From the NCBI RefSeq assembly GCF_030694375.1, contig NZ_JAUXYL010000010.1, positions 1 to 64,000 of the forward strand: 64,000 nucleotides of DNA. Direction: 5' to 3'. This stretch comes from Algoriphagus sp. (GTDB lineage: Bacteria > Bacteroidota > Bacteroidia > Cytophagales > Cyclobacteriaceae). Made by a program: the position numbers and the translations under genes. Below are positions 8,131-16,425 of the stretch, in pieces. Under the pieces are notes generated by a model that had not been told where the DNA came from, ran no database searches, and saw only the letters and a program-made list of their open reading frames with translations. How positions within the stretch are numbered: the stretch's first letter is position 1; each line of letters opens with the position of its first letter.

Positions 8131-10164
8131 ATGAACAAACTACTACTCACATGCTTCCTGGCATTGCTATGCCTTGTCGGGAGGTACCTCGTAGCACAGA
8201 GCAAAGTTGTGCGATCACCCGGGGCTGAACTTCTTCATAGGTCAGACAGCCCCAATCGGGGAGGAGCAATCCTTCCCGATACTTTCCTCAATTATTCGAG
8301 TGGGGCAGAAATCTCCAGTTCACCACTCCACAGCAGTGGACCGCGGTCGGTGAGCCTGTCGAATCCGTGGACCGTCGACGGTGGACCTGATTTTCAGACT
8401 GATTCGTCGCTCTTAGGAGCTCCTCGCAGTGACGGCCCCGGATTGCGTCATTGCGAGAAGGTTTCTTTAGGTTCAAATGACCTTCTAAGCGTCAAAAACC
8501 GCCGAAGCAATCTCTTTAAAGGGAGTGGTGTTTCTACTCTTGAGACTGCTTCGTCGCTCTTAGGAGCTCCTCGCAATGACGACAACAGAAACTTGACTGC
8601 CGTACCAGATGCGACACCACAACTTGCACTTGAGCTAAGTGGAGAAGAATCATCCGAAATCCGAAATCCCAAATCCGAAATCGAGGGATTGCTGTATCTG
8701 GAAATCACAGCTGCGGATTTGCCCGACACGCTTTGGGTTACTATCTGGGAGCACCTCCTGAGTGAAGCCTCTGCAGTGACTCCGGGAAATACCCTTCCCA
8801 TGATCAGAGAAATTGGAACATACTTCGAAGGCAGTGCCGGCACAGCGGTATTTTCTGTCGAATTGCCCGATGAAATAAAAACAGGCTATATCTCCATTGC
8901 CTTAAATAAAACGACCCTTGCCGGGCAGTGGAGTTTTACTGCGGGAGATCGGGTTCGGATCAGATTTGACCTAAAAAGTGGAAAGGCGCTTTTCGGTGGC
9001 CCCAAAGCAGCATATTACAGGACGCAATACCTGCTGGACCAGGCTTTTCAGGAAGAGAAGTTTAATACAGATCCCATTCTGATTGCCAATAGGAGTGAAG
9101 GGCTCTTCGCTGATTCTGCTTCCAATACGGCATACCAAAAAGCTACAACTAAAGCAGCGGATATCCATGTCAGGATGAAGGTACTCGTTCCCAAAGAAAA
9201 CGGCTGGTCTCACCTACAGGAATACCTAAGCAAACCCATTGATCTCCATCCTGCCTACATCATTCTGAAAAATGCTTCTACTGGGTTGACTGATTCGGAA
9301 CGGGAAAAGCTGAATTCCCGGATCAGGGGTGAAATCCTAAGCACCGCCGCTAAAAGAGCTGAACGCATTGCCGATCAACTCGCGTCAGATAAAGAAAAAG
9401 GAAAAGCCTTTCTGGATTGGTCCAAGGAACTTCAACTAGATCAAATCAGGAGCTCCCATCCGCTCCTTGTGCAGGGAGTCAGCAGATTGGAGATTCTAAA
9501 GTCAAAGATTACCGCTGACAGTCTTTTGGTTCAGCTGACTCAATATCCCACAACTATTAGGGACGAACTCTTAGGCTACTTTCTGCTGAGTAATTACAAC
9601 CGGCTAAAAGAAAATCTGGATGCCTATTTACTTGCTGGTATCGGGCTGGTAAGTACTCCCTGGATCAAGTCCAGACTGGAATACCTCCATCAGGTGCAAT
9701 TGGGGCCATTTCTTTCCGAAGGCCTCTATGATATCGAAGGCCTGAAAGTTGACCTCCGCCAATACCAGGGAAAAACGCTTCTGCTCCATTTCTGGATCTC
9801 CGGCTGCAAATTCTGCAGGGATGATTACCAGTTGGCATTAAAGCCACTGCAGGAATTGTTGGAATCCAATGAAGATATCCTGCTGGTGACGGTCAATGCA
9901 GATGGAGGCGCAGAAACCTGGAAAACCAGTTTAGCCACCGGAAATTACACTTCTCCCAAAATGCTCAACCTACGGGCAGAAAAGGGGACTGGGGTTCTTG
10001 ACCGCTACAAGATCCATTCCTTTCCCCAGAAAATGATCATCGATCCGGATTCTAAAATCCGGCTACAGACACTGGATAAAATGGGCCCCGTGCAGCTTCA
10101 GTTGCTCTTAAATCGGACTCAAAACAATTCAGAATTATCCTTTTCATCATCCCAACCCCAATAA
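8131..10164 (+). CDS. Exported thioredoxin-like (TlpA-type) protein with a repeat-derived N-terminal region
   Basis: The 677-aa product starts with a signal peptide (ATG 8131, hydrophobic LLLTCFLALLCLV, then AQ). Its last 120 residues are a TlpA/AhpC-type thioredoxin fold with a CKFC active site (Cys559, Cys562) after LLLHFWISGC, so it is likely a periplasmic thiol-disulfide protein. The middle part is of unknown function. Residues about 60-185 are peculiar: they translate copies of the chromosome's palindromic repeats, giving SSLLGAPR twice and SEIRNPKSEI once, yet the frame stays open. It ends 2 nt before the SusC-like gene and is probably in one operon with SusC/SusD. TlpA-like genes next to SusCD are common in Bacteroidota. 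Function beyond thiol redox is not clear. Confidence 0.8.
   Translation: MNKLLLTCFLALLCLVGRYLVAQSKVVRSPGAELLHRSDSPNRGGAILPDTFLNYSSGAEISSSPLHSSGPRSVSLSNPWTVDGGPDFQTDSSLLGAPRSDGPGLRHCEKVSLGSNDLLSVKNRRSNLFKGSGVSTLETASSLLGAPRNDDNRNLTAVPDATPQLALELSGEESSEIRNPKSEIEGLLYLEITAADLPDTLWVTIWEHLLSEASAVTPGNTLPMIREIGTYFEGSAGTAVFSVELPDEIKTGYISIALNKTTLAGQWSFTAGDRVRIRFDLKSGKALFGGPKAAYYRTQYLLDQAFQEEKFNTDPILIANRSEGLFADSASNTAYQKATTKAADIHVRMKVLVPKENGWSHLQEYLSKPIDLHPAYIILKNASTGLTDSEREKLNSRIRGEILSTAAKRAERIADQLASDKEKGKAFLDWSKELQLDQIRSSHPLLVQGVSRLEILKSKITADSLLVQLTQYPTTIRDELLGYFLLSNYNRLKENLDAYLLAGIGLVSTPWIKSRLEYLHQVQLGPFLSEGLYDIEGLKVDLRQYQGKTLLLHFWISGCKFCRDDYQLALKPLQELLESNEDILLVTVNADGGAETWKTSLATGNYTSPKMLNLRAEKGTGVLDRYKIHSFPQKMIIDPDSKIRLQTLDKMGPVQLQLLLNRTQNNSELSFSSSQPQ
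8397..8434. repeat. Partial CGTCATTGCGAG-type repeat inside a coding gene
   Basis: This right half-copy of the palindromic element ends CTCGCAGTGACG and lies in frame in the thioredoxin-like gene, encoding SSLLGAPRSD. The same half-site is repeated in the complete element immediately downstream. Confidence 0.75.
8446..8581. repeat. Complete CGTCATTGCGAG-type palindromic element inside a coding gene
   Basis: The element runs from CGTCATTGCGAG (8446-8457) to CTCGCAATGACG (8570-8581), perfect reverse complements of each other. It is translated without a stop as part of the thioredoxin-like protein (about residues 106-150, ending SSLLGAPRND). It matches the intergenic copy at 7533-7644 in its ends and in the GAAGCAATCTC interior. 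Confidence 0.85.
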
Positions 10165-10166
10165 CT

Positions 10167-13100
10167 ATGAGAATATATCTATTGATTTTGATTGTATTTG
10201 TCCTGCTCTCGGGACAAAGTATTGCCTTGCAAAACACTGAAGGCAAGCTCTACGGTACGGTTAAAGATACCGATGGACTGGCCCTGCCGGGAGCGCTCGT
10301 TTACCTGAATGGGACGGATTTTCGCACCATTACCAATGAAGCGGGAGGTTTTGAGCTAAATCTTCCTTTTGGAAAATACACCCTGTTGGTTTCATACATC
10401 GGGATGGAAAATTTCAGGTCCGAAGTGGAAATTCCCCTGACGGAACCATTAAACATTACAATGAAGACCAGTGAACAGGAACTCGGGATGGTAGAGGTGG
10501 TGTCAGATGGTTATCAATCCCTGCCGAAGGAAAGGGCTACGGGGTCTTTCGCCCACTTGGACAGCCAGCTTGTACAGCGAAGAGTGAGCGCCAACCTGAT
10601 TGACCGACTGGAGGATGTGACTCCTGGACTGGTTTTTAACCGGGGGATCTATGCGCGAAACGAACCCATCACCATCCGTGGCAGAAGTACCATTAATTCG
10701 GATACTTCACCGCTGATTATCGTGGACAATTTCCCTTATGATGGGCCTTTGGAAAACATCAATCCCAACGACGTGGAAAGTATCACCGTCCTGCGTGATG
10801 CGGCGGCTGCATCGATCTGGGGTGCCAGGGCAGGAAATGGTGTAATCGTCATTACCACGGTAAAGGGGAGAGCCGGTCAGCCGATGAAGGTTAGTCTCAA
10901 TTCCAATGTGACGGTGGCCGAGCACCGGGATTTGGGTTATCTGCCCAGAATGAACAATGCCGACTTCATCGAAATCGAGAAGGACCTTTTCGGTAGGGGG
11001 TTTTACAGATCCAATGAAAATAATGTCAATAAACCCAAGCTTTCACCTGCAGTGGAAACACTCATTGCGCTGCGTGATAAAAAAATCACCCAGGCAGAAG
11101 CGGATGCCTTGCTTACGCTGTATGGAAATTCAGATTTGAGAGAGCAAATCACCGACTATTACCTCCAACCTTCACTGCATCAGCAGTATGCATTGTCTAT
11201 CACAGGAGGAAGTGGAAGTCATGCCTATCAGGTTTCCCTCGGCTATGATCAGAACCGGGCGGATGTCATCGGGAACTCATCCAATCGCTGGACACTCGGC
11301 TTGGGTGACCAGTGGCGGGGACTAAAGAATAAGCTGGAGCTCGGATTTGGGATCAATTTGGCCAACCAGAATTCCCTGACACAAACGGTAATCCCTACTG
11401 GGTACGTCTATGACCGTATTGCCGATCCAAGTGGCAATCCACTTCCAATCGCAGGAAATTACAGTACCCGGTATGTTAATTCTGTTCAAAATATGGGCTT
11501 GCAGGATTGGAATTATGTACCGCTTGAGGAGATCGGAGCACTGGACAGAAGGAATCAAGCCTATGATTTACGGATCAATCCATCCATCCAATACGCAATT
11601 ACACCCGAGCTCAAGGTTGGGTTTTTTTATCAGTATTGGAGAAATATGAATACGGCTAGAAACCGGGATCCCCTCTCGGTATATTCTACCCGTGATCTGA
11701 TTAACCGATTTACCCAAAGAGGAACGGACGGAAGTCTATTCACACCTGTTCCTGTCGGAGATGTATTGGATGTGTCCCAATCCGATACCTACTCACATAC
11801 TTTCAGGCCACAGCTCACCTACCAAAAGGAATGGAAGGCAAAGCACCGTTTGAACGGTTTGGGTGGCCTTGAAGTGAGAGATTTACAGGGTTTGGATTGG
11901 GCAAGCCGCTACTATGGGTATGATGATGATCTTGGCCTAAGTGTCCCGGTAGATTTTGGAACTATCTATCCTTTGTTTTATAATCCCGGTCAGCGATCAT
12001 CCATTCCATCGGGGATTTCTCACGGAGGAAGAGTGGATCGCTTCGTCTCCTATTATGCCAACCTGGGCTATGGACTGGAAAATAGATACTTCCTTAATGT
12101 CAGTGCCAGAAAAGATCAATCAAACATATTCGGAGTTGAGGCAAATATGCGGGGCGTACCACTCTGGTCAGTAGGAGGGGCTTGGATTATTTCGGATGAA
12201 AAGTTTGCCAAAGGCACAAAAATGCCCTTTCTGAAAGTTCGGGCAACCTATGGATATGCGGGAAATGTGAATAAGAGTTTGTCTTCATTGCTTACTGCGA
12301 GATATCAGTCGATTTTGTCTTCAAATCTGCTTCCTCAAGTGAGGGAAGCAGCGATATTAAATCCCCCCAATTCAAGGCTTCGATGGGAAAAAGTCAGAAC
12401 CGTTAATTTAGGACTGGATTTTGAAACCCAAAATGGATTTTTTGGGGGAAGTGTGGAGCATTACCTTAAGGATTCGAGAGATCTTATCGGGGAATTCTCA
12501 TTGCCTGCTGCATCTGGACAAACCAGTTTAACTGGGAATTTTGCCTCAAGTCAAGTGAGAGGGACAGATATTACACTTTCTGCTCACTGGTTTAGAAAAG
12601 GAATCAAATGGAGTTCCCACCTGATTTACAGTTCCGTCAGAGAAAAGGTGACAGAATTTGAACAAATCCCAACAGTTGCTAACCTCCTCAGTATTGCCAA
12701 TACTTCAATGCCCTATCCAATCATAGGACGGCCACTTTATGGTATATATTCTTATGCTTGGGCTGGGTTGGATGCTGATTCCGGTGATCCCATGGGGCTT
12801 TTGGACGGAGAACCAAGTAAGGACTATTTAAGGATGTTTCAAAATGCCACCATTGACAATCTCCAATACCACGGTTCTGCCCGACCCACTTCTTTTGGGG
12901 CATTAAGAAATGAAGTGAGCTATAAAGGGTTCCGACTTTCTGTTAATGTTTCCTATCGGTTTGGATATTTTTACAGAAGGCGATCAATTAATTACAATGA
13001 TCTGCTTAGAGGGCTTCCAGAGCATGGAGATTATCACAATCGCTGGATGAAACCAGGAGATGAAGCGGCGACCTTTGTTCCCTCCCTTCCCGCGACAGCC

Positions 13101-13361
13101 AATCAACGCAGGGAGGACTTTTACACACACTCAGTGGTTTTGGTGGAGAAAGGTGACAATATCCGCTTGAATGATGTGCGGTTTTCCTATAGGCTTTCCC
13201 AAAAAAGCTTAAAAAGCCTCCCGTTGCGGTCTGTGGAATTCTATACCTATGCCAACAATCTGGGAATTTTATGGAAAGCTACCGATGATCCTTTGGATCC
13301 TGACTTTCAGTCTTCCAGAGCACTGAGATCTATTTCTTTTGGATTAAGAATGGATTTTTAA
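10167..13361 (+). CDS. SusC/RagA-family TonB-dependent outer-membrane receptor
   Basis: This 1064-aa outer-membrane transporter imports oligomeric nutrients with energy from TonB. It has a signal peptide (to about residue 20), a carboxypeptidase-regulatory-like domain (about 25-110, KLYGTVKDTDGLALPGA), a plug domain with the typical SusC stretch (TIRGRSTIN, then VESITVLRDAAAASIWGARA, about 165-230) and a long beta-barrel with an aromatic C-terminus (GLRMDF). It starts 2 nt after the thioredoxin-like gene and is followed by SusD after 130 nt. The substrate is not identifiable because no glycoside hydrolase, peptidase or sulfatase is adjacent. Confidence 0.95.
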   Translation: MRIYLLILIVFVLLSGQSIALQNTEGKLYGTVKDTDGLALPGALVYLNGTDFRTITNEAGGFELNLPFGKYTLLVSYIGMENFRSEVEIPLTEPLNITMKTSEQELGMVEVVSDGYQSLPKERATGSFAHLDSQLVQRRVSANLIDRLEDVTPGLVFNRGIYARNEPITIRGRSTINSDTSPLIIVDNFPYDGPLENINPNDVESITVLRDAAAASIWGARAGNGVIVITTVKGRAGQPMKVSLNSNVTVAEHRDLGYLPRMNNADFIEIEKDLFGRGFYRSNENNVNKPKLSPAVETLIALRDKKITQAEADALLTLYGNSDLREQITDYYLQPSLHQQYALSITGGSGSHAYQVSLGYDQNRADVIGNSSNRWTLGLGDQWRGLKNKLELGFGINLANQNSLTQTVIPTGYVYDRIADPSGNPLPIAGNYSTRYVNSVQNMGLQDWNYVPLEEIGALDRRNQAYDLRINPSIQYAITPELKVGFFYQYWRNMNTARNRDPLSVYSTRDLINRFTQRGTDGSLFTPVPVGDVLDVSQSDTYSHTFRPQLTYQKEWKAKHRLNGLGGLEVRDLQGLDWASRYYGYDDDLGLSVPVDFGTIYPLFYNPGQRSSIPSGISHGGRVDRFVSYYANLGYGLENRYFLNVSARKDQSNIFGVEANMRGVPLWSVGGAWIISDEKFAKGTKMPFLKVRATYGYAGNVNKSLSSLLTARYQSILSSNLLPQVREAAILNPPNSRLRWEKVRTVNLGLDFETQNGFFGGSVEHYLKDSRDLIGEFSLPAASGQTSLTGNFASSQVRGTDITLSAHWFRKGIKWSSHLIYSSVREKVTEFEQIPTVANLLSIANTSMPYPIIGRPLYGIYSYAWAGLDADSGDPMGLLDGEPSKDYLRMFQNATIDNLQYHGSARPTSFGALRNEVSYKGFRLSVNVSYRFGYFYRRRSINYNDLLRGLPEHGDYHNRWMKPGDEAATFVPSLPATANQRREDFYTHSVVLVEKGDNIRLNDVRFSYRLSQKSLKSLPLRSVEFYTYANNLGILWKATDDPLDPDFQSSRALRSISFGLRMDF

Positions 13362-13368
13362 ATCAAAC

Positions 13369-13463
13369 AAAAGGGTAAAAGGAAACCGGCAATCCTCATA
13401 CGGTTTTTAGTTGATAAACCCAAGACGGTTTCCCGATCACAGATTAATGTGATCACCCTTTTT
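13369..13463 (+). promoter_or_regulatory. Multi-stem RNA structure between susC-like and susD-like genes
   Basis: An outer stem AAAAGGGT (13369-13376) / ACCCTTTT (13455-13462) encloses two stems: GGAAACCG (13381-13388) / CGGTTTCC (13426-13433), and GATCACA (13435-13441) / TGTGATC (13448-13454). A T-run follows. The element sits between co-oriented SusC and SusD genes, so it could attenuate transcription, set the SusC/SusD ratio or protect the mRNA end. The pairing is visible; the function is inferred. Confidence 0.55.
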
Positions 13464-13491
13464 ATCATATCACTAAAATAAAGACCTTAAA

Positions 13492-14814
13492 ATGAACTGT
13501 AACATCAAAAAAAATCTGACTGGATTGGTCTTTCTGATCCTGTTTTCCTGCGATGGATTCTTAGATGAAAAACCGCAAAAATCTTTACTTGTTCCCCAAT
13601 CTTTGAAGGAAGTCAGGGCGATGTTGGATTATTACAATTTTCTGACCAATACCCCACTGCTCCCTTTTATGATGTCGGACGAATGGTCAACTACCAATGT
13701 GGAATGGGAAAATTTTGTACCATGGCAACAAAATTCTTATTTATGGAGAAAAAGTATTTTCGAGCCTCAGGAGCGATCCTCCGATTATCAAACACTTCAC
13801 AGGCAGATGTTTTATGCAAATACTGCATTGCATTTGTTGGAAAATATGGAATCCGGTAATTCTCCTCAAAATTCGCAGATGAGAGGGGAGGCATTGACCT
13901 TAAGAGCACGGGTCTTGTTTGACTTAGCAACATTATTCCTGCCAGGGCCGCAGAGTACATTGAAAGGACAAATTAAAATCCCTGTAAATCTCAGTCAGGA
14001 TATTAATGCATCTCTTATAAGGATGGGAATAGACGAATTATTGGGGATGATTAAAGAAGATTTGGAAGAGGCATTTACAATATTGCCTGATCGGGCCGAA
14101 ATTAAAACCAGACCGGACAAACGAACGGCCAAGGCCATTCTTGCCAGAATTCATCTTTACGAACAGAACTGGGATAAAGCGCTGTCAGCGGCAACTTATG
14201 TAATTGAAAATGCTGATGGACTGATGGATTTCAAAAAATTAAATTCCTCCTTAAGCTATCCTTTTTCAGTTTTTAATCAGGAAACGATCTTTTTCCAACA
14301 AATGCAAACCTCAATTATTACGATAAGGCCTACTACTGAACTTTCTAAAGCGCTTTATGAATCTTACCAGAAAAATGATCTTAGAAAAGCACTTTTTTTC
14401 AGGTTGAGTCCTACTCAAGGAGCGCTTTTCAAAGGCTCTTATACCGGCGGATTCCGGCTTTTCAGTGGGATAGGAATTTCAGAAATGTACCTAACGGCGG
14501 CAGAGGCTGCGATTCGAGCTGGAAAACTGGAAGAAGGGCTGCAGAGATTGAATGAATTGGGATCAGTGAGATATTCTGATTTTAAGCCTTGGAATTCTCT
14601 TCAACAACAGGAAGCCCTGGAATTGGCCATTGCAGAAAGAAATAGAGAATTGGTATTTAGATGCCTTCGTTGGATGGATATGAAGAGATTGAAATATTTG
14701 AATCCCTCTTTTCAGGCAAGTCGGGAAATAAACGGAACCAAATTCACCTTGATGGAAGAGGATCAGTTTATTTTGGATTTACCTCCTTATGAAGTTGAAT
14801 TGGGTATGCAATAA
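13492..14814 (+). CDS. SusD/RagB-family nutrient-binding outer-membrane lipoprotein
   Basis: The 440-aa protein starts with a lipoprotein signal peptide (LTGLVFLILFSC, lipobox cysteine near residue 20) and the usual DGFLDEKPQ motif of SusD proteins. The helical TPR-like body and the C-terminal region with AERNRELVFRCLRWMDMKRL are diagnostic of SusD/RagB. It caps the SusC channel on the cell surface and binds the substrate. The family is typically 450-600 aa, so this one is small. It is the last gene of the operon, ending at a strong hairpin terminator. Confidence 0.93.
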   Translation: MNCNIKKNLTGLVFLILFSCDGFLDEKPQKSLLVPQSLKEVRAMLDYYNFLTNTPLLPFMMSDEWSTTNVEWENFVPWQQNSYLWRKSIFEPQERSSDYQTLHRQMFYANTALHLLENMESGNSPQNSQMRGEALTLRARVLFDLATLFLPGPQSTLKGQIKIPVNLSQDINASLIRMGIDELLGMIKEDLEEAFTILPDRAEIKTRPDKRTAKAILARIHLYEQNWDKALSAATYVIENADGLMDFKKLNSSLSYPFSVFNQETIFFQQMQTSIITIRPTTELSKALYESYQKNDLRKALFFRLSPTQGALFKGSYTGGFRLFSGIGISEMYLTAAEAAIRAGKLEEGLQRLNELGSVRYSDFKPWNSLQQQEALELAIAERNRELVFRCLRWMDMKRLKYLNPSFQASREINGTKFTLMEEDQFILDLPPYEVELGMQ

Positions 14815-14820
14815 ATAAAA

Positions 14821-14849
14821 AGAACCCGGAATCATGAATTCCGGGTTCT
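14821..14849. terminator. Bidirectional hairpin terminator
   Basis: AGAACCCGGAAT (14821-14832) pairs perfectly over 12 bp with ATTCCGGGTTCT (14838-14849) around a 5-nt loop. It lies between the converging SusD and DUF6520 genes and has A/T-rich flanks on both sides. Confidence 0.8.
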
Positions 14850-14857
14850 AAACTCAC

Positions 14858-15139
14858 TTACTTTTTCTGATCCTCAATGGGAACAAGACTGATGTTTACA
14901 AATTTTCTTTCGATTTCGGTATCAACAGGATTTCCGTTGACTGCATCAAAAAGACAACCAGGCTGGGTATCTTGATCGCAGAGATAGGTGACCCCTTCTT
15001 GCCCTTCAATCAGATACCAATCGGTACCATCAAATCCATACATCTGATTGGCCTCTTCCTTTGGAGAAGTGAAGGCCACAGCAGCAAATGCTGCCAAGAC
15101 AAATGCTATTACGGGTAATCTTTTGGTTATTGATTCCAT
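14858..15139 (-). CDS. DUF6520-family small exported protein
   Basis: This 93-aa protein has an N-terminal signal sequence (KRLPVIAFVLAAFAAVAFTS) and the family's hallmark DGTDWY motif followed by a cysteine pair (YLCDQDTQPGC). I start it at the ATG at 15139 because the frame upstream gives non-homologous sequence and AAAGAAA lies just upstream as a weak ribosome site. DUF6520 proteins are small Bacteroidota-specific exported proteins of unknown role, often near SusCD or thioredoxin-like genes. It converges on the SusD gene and shares its terminator. Confidence 0.75.
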   Translation of the reverse strand: MESITKRLPVIAFVLAAFAAVAFTSPKEEANQMYGFDGTDWYLIEGQEGVTYLCDQDTQPGCLFDAVNGNPVDTEIERKFVNISLVPIEDQKK

Positions 15140-15589
15140 GATTTCTTTTGTTAGTGAGGGTTGCCCCCCGGTGGAACATACCATTTGGATTTTCCCTTAG
15201 GCAGAGACCCTTTCCATGTGCTTCGTTCTGCGTAAGAATTCTGCACCGAGTTCCCTGCCTAAGAGTTGAATCATTCGGGGATTACTTCCCGATTGAGGTG
15301 TAGATTCATCACCTTTTGCCGCTGAGTGTGGACTGGCATCTTCGCTCCCGGTCCTGAAGATGAGCGGCGGTTGAACTGCCAAGGAGGAGAAGTCCTAGAT
15401 GGCATATTGAACCTACGGGATTTGATTTTTATGTGCAAATCCTTGAATTTGATCTGGTTATTAAAATTTGATTTTCATAATCAATGGTATGAAAAATCAA
15501 TTTAGATTTTTAATTTTCATCAAACTTATGTTTTGTTTAATGTCGGATTCTCTTGGATTTTCCTCAAGATTCCTTAACTGTGAAGTTGG
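15140..15589. other. Intergenic region with a structured candidate leader
   Basis: These 450 nt separate the divergent DUF6520 and Crp-like genes. CTTAGGCAG (15196-15204) and CTGCCTAAG (15255-15263) form a perfect 9-bp inverted repeat upstream of DUF6520, so its transcript may begin with a structured leader. A 61-codon minus-strand frame at 15197-15382 starts only with TTG and resembles nothing I know. The A/T-rich part from 15420 onward should hold the Crp-like gene's promoter. Confidence 0.4.
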
Positions 15590-16189
15590 ATGGTCAGTGA
15601 TTTTAGAATTAAATGGAATATTATCCACTATGCCCGAAAGCACGGAATATATGTTCCAAGCCTATTTAGGGAACTGTTTGATAAAGCCGGAATTGTTTCG
15701 TTCCGAAGAGGTGAGCCGATCAAGTTTAGACCGGATGATCTGTTATGCTTTATAAATTCCGGCGCGGTATTGGGTAATTTAATAATGGAAAATGGACGGA
15801 ATGAGTGCCATCTTCTAATGGAGAAACAGATTTTTTACACAGGTTTGGAAATGGAGGGAAGGATAAAGCGCAAAAAGGCGATTTGGACCTCAGTGAAGAA
15901 TACAGAAATCACTTTTATTTCTCTTGCCTATTTGCTGGATGCAGAAAAGGATTTTGAAGCGTATGGGAATGATCTAATTGAACATATAATTAAACAGGAT
16001 CAATATTCAAGCAGCGTATTCACAGAAATACAAAATGGGGTCACGCTAGAACATAAGATCAGTACAATGCTGAAAATCTCGCCTGAATTTTTGGAAATTA
16101 AGCAGCGGCATCTTTCCGATTACCTGATGGTCAGACCACCATCATTGAGTCGGTCCCTAAAGAATTACGAGAATAAATACTTGATATAA
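15590..16189 (+). CDS. Crp/Fnr-like transcriptional regulator
   Basis: The 199-aa protein has the length and layout of Bacteroidota Crp/Fnr regulators. An N-terminal cyclic-nucleotide-binding-like barrel holds FRRGEPIKFRPDDLLCFINS, and a C-terminal helix-turn-helix-like segment reads QRHLSDYLMVRPPSLSRSLK. Residues that bind cAMP in the model protein are not evident, so the ligand is unknown. The start is ATG at 15590 with a poor ribosome site. It is isolated on the plus strand and could control the SusCD or DUF6520 genes, but nothing in the sequence proves this. Confidence 0.65.
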   Translation: MVSDFRIKWNIIHYARKHGIYVPSLFRELFDKAGIVSFRRGEPIKFRPDDLLCFINSGAVLGNLIMENGRNECHLLMEKQIFYTGLEMEGRIKRKKAIWTSVKNTEITFISLAYLLDAEKDFEAYGNDLIEHIIKQDQYSSSVFTEIQNGVTLEHKISTMLKISPEFLEIKQRHLSDYLMVRPPSLSRSLKNYENKYLI

Positions 16190-16206
16190 GCCCACCTTCC
16201 TTAAGA

Positions 16207-16425
16207 TTAATTTCTTGAAGAATTTCCGAGGTGGTATTTTTTACAATACGGACAGCGGTAGGTATCCAATCTGGAATAGTCTTCGGTTTTAATTATATGC
16301 CTATTTCGAAAATTATAGTCCATTACATACCATGCAATTTCCGGAGAAGGAAACTTGGTTTTTCCGAGGCAAACTGCACGGATGCGAAGCAGTGAAATGG
16401 ACGATATGCCAGGCGAAGGCTGCAT
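16207..16425 (-). CDS. Small CPYC zinc-type protein
   Basis: The 72-aa frame ends with YRCPYCKKYHLGN preceded by RNRHIIKTEDY. A C-x2-C pair followed by a nearby histidine is the pattern of tiny zinc-ribbon-like proteins found on phages and genomic islands. It starts at ATG 16425 and converges on the Crp-like gene with a 17-nt gap. The N-terminal 20 residues look less constrained, so the true start may lie further in. Function is unknown. Confidence 0.5.
   Translation of the reverse strand: MQPSPGISSISLLRIRAVCLGKTKFPSPEIAWYVMDYNFRNRHIIKTEDYSRLDTYRCPYCKKYHLGNSSRN

Noticed and set aside
15197..15382. A 61-codon minus-strand frame upstream of DUF6520
   Set aside because: It starts only at TTG, overlaps an inverted repeat and has no recognisable composition or motif; treated as part of a possible leader.
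15468..15755. A 95-codon frame overlapping the start of the Crp-like gene
   Set aside because: It is out of frame with a better-supported regulator and shows no domain.
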